Under the pieces are notes generated by a model. That model was not told where the DNA came from. It saw only the letters and a program-made list of their open reading frames with translations, and did no database searches. This document shows, piece by piece, positions 1 through 5,161 of a stretch of 7,859 nt of DNA (its first letter is position 1; every line of letters starts with the position of its first letter). The position numbers and the translations under genes were made by a program. Source of the stretch: Campylobacteraceae bacterium (GTDB lineage Bacteria > Campylobacterota > Campylobacteria > Campylobacterales > Sulfurospirillaceae); assembly GCA_027040375.1 (NCBI GenBank), contig JALUMJ010000146.1:1-7859 (forward strand), given 5' to 3'.

Positions 1-24
1 TTCGTATAGTATTTTGTCTTTCAT
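1..24 (-). CDS. 5' end of an unidentified gene (first 8 codons, runs off window)
   Basis: An ATG at 24-22 on the minus strand opens a frame reading MKDKILYE before the window edge. A good Shine-Dalgarno (AAGGG, ending about 6 bases before the ATG) precedes it, and a predicted FNR-type promoter (-10 TATAAT at 56-61, box at 84-97) lies at the right distance upstream. Eight residues are too few to assign a family. Because it shares a promoter region with a siroheme gene, and nirDLGH is missing from this window, a heme d1 or denitrification function is possible, but this is inference only. Confidence 0.55.
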
Positions 25-55
25 TTTTTCCCTTGTTTATATCTACATTATACTC

Positions 56-61
56 ATTATA
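56..61 (-). promoter_or_regulatory. -10 element of the leftward promoter
   Basis: The minus strand reads TATAAT here, a perfect -10 hexamer. It lies 22 bp from the edge of the FNR-like box at 84-97, which puts that box centre at -41.5 if transcription starts near position 49. The resulting 5' leader to the ATG at 24 would be about 25 nt. No -35 element is apparent, as expected for an activator-dependent class II promoter. Confidence 0.6.
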
Positions 62-83
62 CATTTATTTCATATAAAATAAA

Positions 84-97
84 TTGATATAAATCAA
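84..97. promoter_or_regulatory. Perfect FNR/CRP-family binding site shared by two divergent promoters
   Basis: The sequence TTGATATAAATCAA matches the FNR consensus TTGAT-N4-ATCAA at all ten defined positions. It lies midway in the divergent intergenic region, with a -10-like hexamer exactly 22 bp away on each side (56-61 leftward, 120-125 rightward). Denitrification genes are commonly activated by CRP/FNR-superfamily regulators (FNR, DNR, NnrR and relatives), whose sites cannot be told apart by sequence alone, so the actual regulator is not identified. Confidence 0.75.
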
Positions 98-119
98 AGA
101 AACTTATGTTAAGTTATGA

Positions 120-125
120 TAGAAT
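120..125 (+). promoter_or_regulatory. -10 element of the siroheme-synthase gene promoter
   Basis: TAGAAT (5 of 6 match to TATAAT) lies 22 bp downstream of the FNR box, predicting a start near 132 with the box centred at -41.5. The leader to the ATG at 150 would be only about 18 nt, containing a weak AGAGAA ribosome binding site at 141-146. The overlapping TATGAT at 115-120 is an alternative -10 with poorer spacing from the box. Confidence 0.5.
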
Positions 126-149
126 AAAAGAAAATCAAAAAGAGAACCA

Positions 150-713
150 ATGGCATATTTTCCTGCTTTTTTAAAACTAGATGATAAAAAGATAGCTATA
201 ATAGGTGGTGGAAATATAGCTTTTGAGAAATTGACAAAATTACTTGATTTTACAAGCGATATAACTATCATAGCAAAAGACACAAGTGATAAAATTATCA
301 AATTATCTAAAAAATATAATTTAGCTATTCAAAAAAAATCATATGAGGTAGGCGATATAGATAACTTTGATATCATAGTGATAGCGGTTGATGATATGGC
401 ACTGCAAGAGAAGATATATCTTGAAGCAAAACAAAAGCATATACTTTGTAATGCAGTAGATTCTGTAAAATATTGTGATTTTATCTTTCCCTCTTATATC
501 AAAGATGGGGATTTGACTATCTGTGTTTCAACTTCAGGAGCATCCCCTGCTATTGCAAAACATTTAAGAAAATACATCCAAAATATTTTACCAAAAGACA
601 TAAATATTTTTTTAAAAAAAATGAAAAAACTAAGAGCTAGTTTGCCAAAAGGAAAAGACAGAATGAAACTTTTAGATTCAAAAGTCAAAGAATATTTCAA
701 CTTTTTAATTTGA
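150..713 (+). CDS. cysG: Precorrin-2 dehydrogenase / sirohydrochlorin ferrochelatase (CysG N-terminal half, Met8-like)
   Basis: This 187-residue protein matches the N-terminal half of E. coli CysG and yeast Met8: it oxidises precorrin-2 with NAD+ to sirohydrochlorin and inserts Fe2+ to form siroheme, in the cytoplasm. Visible features are the Rossmann glycine motif IIGGGNIAFEK (about 17-27), then NAVD at 101-104, whose D104 aligns with the catalytic Asp104 of CysG. FPSY follows (113-116), then VSTSGASPAIAK (126-137), whose first Ser matches the CysG metal-binding Ser region. A basic C-terminal helical part follows. The methyltransferase half of CysG is absent and is supplied by the convergent cobA gene. 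Siroheme is the precursor of heme d1, so the gene fits the neighbouring nir operon. The ribosome binding site is weak (AGAGAA). The predicted promoter carries an FNR box, suggesting anaerobic induction. The 3' end overlaps cobA by 9 bp. The symbol is used loosely, because only half of CysG is present. Confidence 0.92.
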   Translation: MAYFPAFLKLDDKKIAIIGGGNIAFEKLTKLLDFTSDITIIAKDTSDKIIKLSKKYNLAIQKKSYEVGDIDNFDIIVIAVDDMALQEKIYLEAKQKHILCNAVDSVKYCDFIFPSYIKDGDLTICVSTSGASPAIAKHLRKYIQNILPKDINIFLKKMKKLRASLPKGKDRMKLLDSKVKEYFNFLI

Positions 714-1436
714 TTCAAACCAATTTAGATTTTCTCTTAATTTTACCACTTCACCAACTATTATAAGTGCTGGTGTTGGTAAATCTTTTGCATCTTTTGA
801 TATGTTTTTCAGAGTTGAAACTATAGTTTTTTGCTCACTTGTAGTTCCTCTGCTTATAACCGCAACTGGGTAATCTTCGGGTTTTCCTATAGCTATAAGT
901 TTTTTACTAATCTTTCTTAAATTATGTAAACCCATCAAAAATACTATGGTTTCGTCATTTTTAAAAGATTCCCAATCTATTTGTGAGCTTTTTTTATCTG
1001 AAGTTTCGTGACCAGTTATAACCCTAAAGGATACTGCTATTCCTCTGTGCGTAACTGGAATCCCAGCATATGCAGGAACACTAATAGCTGAAGTGATTCC
1101 AGGAATCATTTCAAACTTAATCCCACGCTCTCTTAGATAAATTCCTTCCTCTCCCCCTCTTCCAAAGACAAAAGGGTCTCCGCCTTTTAGTCTTACGACT
1201 GTGTTGTATTTTAGTGAGCTTTGATATATGGTTTCATTTATATCGTCTTGAGGCATTATATGATGTCCATCTTCTTTGCCAACATAGATAAATTCGCATC
1301 CATTTTTTGCTTCTTTTAGGATTTGGGGATTTGCAAGCCTATCATAGATAATCACATCTGCTTCTTTTATAACTCTTAGGGCTTTAATAGTTAAAAGCTC
1401 CAATTCTCCTGGTCCTGCCCCTGTTAGGTATGTCAC
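705..1436 (-). CDS. cobA: Uroporphyrinogen-III C-methyltransferase (SUMT; CobA/NirE)
   Basis: This 243-residue cytoplasmic enzyme transfers two methyl groups from S-adenosylmethionine to uroporphyrinogen III, giving precorrin-2. All hallmark SUMT motifs are visible: GAGPGELELLTIKA near the N-terminus (about 6-19), VRLKGGDPFVFGRGGEE in the first third, PGITSAISVPAYAGIPVTHRG around the middle, TGHE and then FLMGLHNL. Length is normal for a single-domain SUMT. The start is GTG, directly abutting the nirJ stop codon (TAAGTG), with a GAGAGGA ribosome binding site inside the end of nirJ. It is the last gene of the nir operon, where it plays the role of NirE, but it may also feed general siroheme or cobalamin synthesis. 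Sequence alone does not separate CobA from NirE; the operon position favours the heme d1 role. Its stop codon lies inside the convergent siroheme gene, leaving no room for a separate terminator. Confidence 0.95.
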   Translation of the reverse strand: MTYLTGAGPGELELLTIKALRVIKEADVIIYDRLANPQILKEAKNGCEFIYVGKEDGHHIMPQDDINETIYQSSLKYNTVVRLKGGDPFVFGRGGEEGIYLRERGIKFEMIPGITSAISVPAYAGIPVTHRGIAVSFRVITGHETSDKKSSQIDWESFKNDETIVFLMGLHNLRKISKKLIAIGKPEDYPVAVISRGTTSEQKTIVSTLKNISKDAKDLPTPALIIVGEVVKLRENLNWFESN

Positions 1437-2561
1437 TTATAATCCTCTCTTTTCATTATCGCTCAAATAACAAGATGGGTCTTGTGCCCATAAATCATCA
1501 TATATGGCATTTGCCCTACTTCTTGAGCCACCATTGCATATATCCAATACACCGCAATCTTTACAATATCCACTGATTTTTCTTGGATATTCTCGTAACT
1601 TGTTTAACATCTCATTATCTTTATTTAACCAAATTTCACTAAAAGGAGTTTCACTCATATTTCCTATATAATAAGGAAAAAATGGATCAGGCTTCACCCT
1701 TCCAAGCCAGTCGATATTACCTAGTTTTACTCCAGCACTATTTCCTCCCCAGCTTTTTAGTCTTTTTATCATTTCATCTTTAAGTTCTGGATACTTTTTA
1801 GAAAATATATTTAGAAAAACTATAGCGTCCATCTCCATATTGCCGGTAACTACATCGATATCTCTTCCATCTTTTATATATTCAAATGCTTTATCTATAG
1901 TAAATTCTACAAATTTCCTTCTCTCTTCTTTGCTTATATCAATTTTTAAGTTATCAAGTCCTCTACCAGAATAGACAAGATGGGATATATATATTTTATC
2001 CACGCCTATCTCTTCGGCTAAATCAAACATACTATAAAAACTCTCTTTTGTTTCGTTGGTAATAGTAAATCTAATCCCAGCATTTCCGCCATGTTTTTGT
2101 ATAAGTGCTATGGCCTCTAAGCTCTTTTTGTATGCACCTTTTAAACCACGAAACTCATCATGCACTTCTTCTATACCATCGATACTTATCCCTATATAAT
2201 TAAAATATTTTATTATATTATCTACATTTTTTTCATCAACATATAAACCGTTTGTTGAAAGATAGGTTATGATTCCAGCTTCTCTCATAGCTTTTGAAAT
2301 AACAAATATATCTTTTCTGATAAGTGGCTCACCGCCAGAAAATATAACAAACTTTATACCCGCTTTTTTCAACTCTTTTATGGAATCTACTATAAACTCT
2401 GTAGTTAAAAAATCCTCAGAATTTGGATTTGCATAACTGTAACAGTGATGACAAGCAAGATTACAGCGATTTGTAAAATTCCAAATGATAATATTACCAT
2501 TTAACGAGCGTTCTTTTTGTCCATTTGTTACAGATTTTATAAGATTTGACAACCTAAACAT
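1437..2561 (-). CDS. nirJ: NirJ-type radical SAM protein of heme d1 biosynthesis
   Basis: The 374-residue protein has the radical SAM cluster motif CNLACHHC (Cys33, Cys37, Cys40), the SAM-contacting GGEPL (76-80) and STNG (102-105). A SPASM-like C-terminal region has CKDCGVLDIC (Cys333, Cys336, Cys342) and Cys364, suited to an auxiliary Fe-S cluster. This architecture and length fit NirJ, which acts on the decarboxylated siroheme intermediate to replace propionate side chains with the oxo groups of heme d1. Related heme-pathway radical SAM proteins (AhbC, AhbD) look similar, but neighbours nirS and nirF favour NirJ. The ATG overlaps the nirF stop by one base (TAATG) and is preceded by AAGGGAAG, so translation is probably coupled. 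Cytoplasmic; no signal peptide. Confidence 0.88.
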   Translation of the reverse strand: MFRLSNLIKSVTNGQKERSLNGNIIIWNFTNRCNLACHHCYSYANPNSEDFLTTEFIVDSIKELKKAGIKFVIFSGGEPLIRKDIFVISKAMREAGIITYLSTNGLYVDEKNVDNIIKYFNYIGISIDGIEEVHDEFRGLKGAYKKSLEAIALIQKHGGNAGIRFTITNETKESFYSMFDLAEEIGVDKIYISHLVYSGRGLDNLKIDISKEERRKFVEFTIDKAFEYIKDGRDIDVVTGNMEMDAIVFLNIFSKKYPELKDEMIKRLKSWGGNSAGVKLGNIDWLGRVKPDPFFPYYIGNMSETPFSEIWLNKDNEMLNKLREYPRKISGYCKDCGVLDICNGGSRSRANAIYDDLWAQDPSCYLSDNEKRGL

Positions 2562-3670
2562 TATCTTCCCTTGTACTCGAACAAAAATATTCCTGAAGGC
2601 TTAGGAACTGGCCACTCAAAGTGCTTCCACCATTTTTTAGGATCTTTATTTGAGACATTGTAAGCTAAAACCATATTTTTAGTATTTACACTAAAATAGA
2701 GATTTTTTGATTGATTTGACCACCTTAAGTGTAAAATCCAACCTGGAAATTTAAAAGTTCTGACTATTTTTAATGTTTTTGTATTTATAATTTGAACAAA
2801 TGGGAAATCTCTTCCGCTAAATGTAACTGCAAGCCATTTTTTATCAGGACTTAAAGAAGTAAAGACGGGATTTCCTTTGATTTTTATAGCTTTTATGAGA
2901 TTAAATTGATGATCAAAAACAAACACTTTCTTGTTTCCAACGGCTGGTATGAAAAATTTACCTTTAGAGATACTCCAGAAACCAAAATGAGGAACTTTTA
3001 AAATTCTATCTTTCTTGCCAAGGGCAAGATGCACTTTTCTATACTGCATTGTATCAAGATTTAAAACACCGATATCTGGAGAATTAAACAATCCAACAAC
3101 ATAAAGATTTTTATTTATCATCGCATCAAATGGTACTTTTCCGATGTTTTTTACTTTTTTATAAAGTACAAAGTGGGGAGTTTTCTTACCTACATTTTCA
3201 TCTTTCATTACCCAAAGTTGATCTTTATCCATACAAGCAAAGATGAGGTAATCTTTATATAACTTGATACCTACATTTCTACTATCTGTTTTTATACTTT
3301 GTACTGGATTTAAGTCACGATCTAGTATCTCTACTGTTTTATTGTCATAGTTAGCAACTGCTAAAAAGTTTTTACCTATAATAAAACCTATGGCACTCTT
3401 ACTTGTTCGGTACTCTTTTAATTTCTTTTCTTTTATCGGGTCAAATTTGATAACATAACCATCTCTTGTGATGACATAACCATCATTTCCACGAAATTTT
3501 ACAACGGCGTGATTGAAATTGTGTAAGTTTTTAATCTCATTTGTTTTGAGATTATGATTTATAACTGCAAGTGCCGAGTTTTCTCTTTCAACTACAAATA
3601 TTTTTTCTCCTGCTTGAAGAGTTGTAAAAAGAAGTAGCATGCCTATGAGCGAGTATAAGATTTTTTTCAT
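2561..3670 (-). CDS. nirF: NirF-like heme d1 biosynthesis protein (periplasmic cd1-type beta-propeller)
   Basis: The 369-residue protein starts with a Sec signal peptide (MKKILYSLIGMLLLFTTLQA, cleavage after A20). The rest is a repeat-rich beta-propeller resembling the d1 domain of NirS without a heme c domain, as in NirF. The segment FNHAVVKFRGNDGYVITRDG contains His54, in the position of the conserved His essential in Pseudomonas NirF and equivalent to the d1 proximal ligand of NirS. Propeller-like strands recur (VEILDRDLNPV, IGVLNLDTMQYRKV, VQIINTKTLKIVRTF). NirF takes part in a late periplasmic step of heme d1 maturation. Pseudomonas NirF is a lipoprotein; no lipobox Cys is seen here, so this copy is probably soluble in the periplasm. 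Its ATG overlaps the TGA of the upstream cytochrome gene (ATGA), and nirJ follows with a one-base overlap. Assignment rests on motif, size and context; the protein is quite diverged. Confidence 0.8.
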   Translation of the reverse strand: MKKILYSLIGMLLLFTTLQAGEKIFVVERENSALAVINHNLKTNEIKNLHNFNHAVVKFRGNDGYVITRDGYVIKFDPIKEKKLKEYRTSKSAIGFIIGKNFLAVANYDNKTVEILDRDLNPVQSIKTDSRNVGIKLYKDYLIFACMDKDQLWVMKDENVGKKTPHFVLYKKVKNIGKVPFDAMINKNLYVVGLFNSPDIGVLNLDTMQYRKVHLALGKKDRILKVPHFGFWSISKGKFFIPAVGNKKVFVFDHQFNLIKAIKIKGNPVFTSLSPDKKWLAVTFSGRDFPFVQIINTKTLKIVRTFKFPGWILHLRWSNQSKNLYFSVNTKNMVLAYNVSNKDPKKWWKHFEWPVPKPSGIFLFEYKGR

Positions 3671-3987
3671 TTTTTATCCTTAAATTTATATATATAATCA
3701 GCCAATGCCTGAAGTTCTTTTGCATTTAAATCATCAAAAGACGGCATAGAATTTATCTTGTATCCTAAAGTTTTATATGTATTGTTAGGGTCAGCTATTT
3801 GAGCTATGATTTGAACTTTACTCCTCTTGTTTGCTATACTTTCAAATGAGGGTCCAAAAGCTTGCGCCGTTTGATGATGACAGCCCCAACAATACTCCTT
3901 AAAAAGTTTTTCACCGCTGTAATCTTTGGCATATAAACTAGAGAATACCAGAGGTATAAAAAGCATATATGCTATGTTTTTCTTCAT
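3667..3987 (-). CDS. Small periplasmic monoheme cytochrome c (NirC/c551-like)
   Basis: This 106-residue protein has a Sec signal peptide (about 1-20, ending SSLYA) and one class I cytochrome c domain. The heme motif is CWGCH (33-37), followed by FGPSF (44-48), SMPSF with Met81 as the likely sixth ligand, and the final helix LNAKELQALADYIYKF. In cd1 operons the small cytochromes NirC or NirM (c551) donate electrons to NirS, and this gene's position fits such a role. Which of the two it matches best cannot be decided by eye, so no symbol is given. Start and stop codons overlap the neighbouring genes by four bases on both sides (ATGA), a sign of tight coupling to the pentaheme gene before it and to nirF after it. 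The ribosome binding site is AAAGG, inside the end of the upstream gene. Confidence 0.88.
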   Translation of the reverse strand: MKKNIAYMLFIPLVFSSLYAKDYSGEKLFKEYCWGCHHQTAQAFGPSFESIANKRSKVQIIAQIADPNNTYKTLGYKINSMPSFDDLNAKELQALADYIYKFKDKK

Positions 3988-5108
3988 TTTTTAGCCTTTA
4001 TTGTGTATGTTATGCTTTTTAAAAGCATCGGTTTTTTCAAATTGGAATTTTGTAAATTTAGAGTTTTCCAGCAGCTAGGCTTTGCAAGTATAACAAACAT
4101 GGATGCGGTGATTATATCACCTTTTTTTAAACCAGAAACTACATAATTTAGCTTTTTTGTCTTTTTTGCTTCTATATTATTTACAAATCCTCTTTTATAG
4201 GCAAAAGCAGGTATAACAACAGGCTTTCCGTCAATTCCTAAAAAGTCAATTTTAAATGCACCCTGCCTATCGTTTCCTGGATTATTTTTGTAATTTCTCC
4301 AGATAATCTTCTTACCTCTTCTTACTGTTAATTCGAGGTATTTTAATCTAGCAACTTGTATGATAAGCGGATGTGGCATTTTGTTGGTGATATCAACCTC
4401 TATCCTTTTCCCAAAAACTTTAATCTTTAAATCAATTCCTTTGTGTCTCATGCTCATGTCATGTATGCCGTTAAAACTGTGGTCATGGTGTTGTTTGCGA
4501 GATTTCTTATCCATGTTCTCAACTTTACCATCCACTAATGGCATATGACATTTTATACACTCTTTGCTATCCATATTGTCACCCATGGCATCAAAGATTA
4601 ATGTATCGTGCGAATTTCTTTTGTGAGAATGGCATCCCGAACAAACATATTTAGTATATATGGGACTATGGGTCATAGTATGTTTATCACTCTCTTGAGG
4701 GTCTTTCAATGAGCCGTATATAGTAGGTTTATAATCCTCAATTTGTCTAGTCAAAATAATTTTATTTTTAATATGAGCTTTTTTAACATAAGCAATTTGA
4801 TGACAATAAAAACAGCTGATCCCGTCTTTATCTCTTTGGCTTATCGAATTTGGTTTTGCAGTTCCATCACCTAGCCCTTTTTGATTTTTAGCTGAGGGCA
4901 TATGACAAGTAGAGCAGTCATAATTATCCTGTATAGCTGCTTTTTGTGCTACTTTTCTATGCAATTCATCGTTGAAATATGTCTTGGAGTGCATGGAACT
5001 TTGAAATTCATCATATATGTTTTCATGGCATTCACTACAAGATTTATTTGTGAGATAATTTGCAGACAAAAGTATGCTAAACAGAGCAAAGAAAAAAAAC
5101 TTTTTCAT
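3984..5108 (-). CDS. Pentaheme c-type cytochrome with C-terminal beta-rich domain, function unknown
   Basis: The 374-residue protein has a hydrophobic N-terminal signal sequence (MKKFFFFALFSILLSA) and five CxxCH heme motifs: CSECH (24-28), CSTCH (65-69), CFYCH (99-103), CSGCH (156-160) and CIKCH (184-188). The N-terminal 190 residues are His-rich, offering distal ligands, and resemble the cytochrome c554-type multiheme fold. A histidine-rich linker (KQHHDHSFNGIHDMSMRHK, 205-223) leads to a heme-free, lysine-rich and probably beta-sandwich region (about 225-374). It should be periplasmic, attached or soluble depending on signal cleavage. The gene lies 53 bp after nirS and overlaps the small cytochrome gene by four bases, with ribosome binding site AAGGTT. 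A role in electron transfer to NirS is the simplest reading; a catalytic role in nitrogen-oxide chemistry cannot be excluded. I do not recognise it as part of the classical nir gene set. Confidence 0.85.
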   Translation of the reverse strand: MKKFFFFALFSILLSANYLTNKSCSECHENIYDEFQSSMHSKTYFNDELHRKVAQKAAIQDNYDCSTCHMPSAKNQKGLGDGTAKPNSISQRDKDGISCFYCHQIAYVKKAHIKNKIILTRQIEDYKPTIYGSLKDPQESDKHTMTHSPIYTKYVCSGCHSHKRNSHDTLIFDAMGDNMDSKECIKCHMPLVDGKVENMDKKSRKQHHDHSFNGIHDMSMRHKGIDLKIKVFGKRIEVDITNKMPHPLIIQVARLKYLELTVRRGKKIIWRNYKNNPGNDRQGAFKIDFLGIDGKPVVIPAFAYKRGFVNNIEAKKTKKLNYVVSGLKKGDIITASMFVILAKPSCWKTLNLQNSNLKKPMLLKSITYTIKAKK

Positions 5109-5132
5109 TTTTTAACCTTATCGGTGAAATAC

Positions 5133-5151
5133 CCCCTCTAATACAGAGGGG
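5133..5151 (-). other. GC-rich hairpin between nirS and the pentaheme cytochrome gene
   Basis: A perfect 7-bp inverted repeat (CCCCTCT / AGAGGGG) with a 5-base loop lies just after the nirS stop codon. In the operon transcript it would form a stable stem, but the sequence following it (GTATTTCACC) has no uridine run, so it does not look like a full intrinsic terminator. It may be a partial terminator, or a 3' stabiliser that lets nirS mRNA outnumber the downstream genes. Confidence 0.6.
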
Positions 5152-5161
5152 ATAAATTAAA

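Noticed and set aside
104..301. Minus-strand open frame of 65 codons
   Set aside because: It covers the cysG-N promoter and start on the opposite strand, has no ribosome binding site support, and is a shadow of a clearly conserved gene.
494..718. Minus-strand open frame of 74 codons at the end of the siroheme gene
   Set aside because: It is antisense to a conserved CysG domain and low in complexity (Phe/Lys/Ser from AT-rich complement).
2890..2925. TTGATGATCAA near 2908 as a further FNR site
   Set aside because: The half-sites are too close (no four-base spacer) and it lies inside the nirF coding region, far from a gene start.
3984..5108. Hydroxylamine oxidoreductase (HAO-like) or NrfA nitrite reductase identity for the multiheme cytochrome
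   Set aside because: HAO-type proteins have eight hemes, and NrfA has a distinct CxxCK catalytic heme in most members; here there are five plain CxxCH motifs and a heme-free beta-rich tail.
4360..5141. Two plus-strand open frames (4360-4548 and 4902-5141) opposite the pentaheme cytochrome gene
   Set aside because: Both are antisense to a gene with five conserved heme motifs and show no family resemblance; the hydrophobic and Cys-rich look comes from the complement of heme and Lys/His codons.
5133..5151. Full intrinsic terminator ending the nirS transcript
   Set aside because: The stem is good but is not followed by a uridine run on the operon strand, and the downstream genes have no promoter of their own that I can see.
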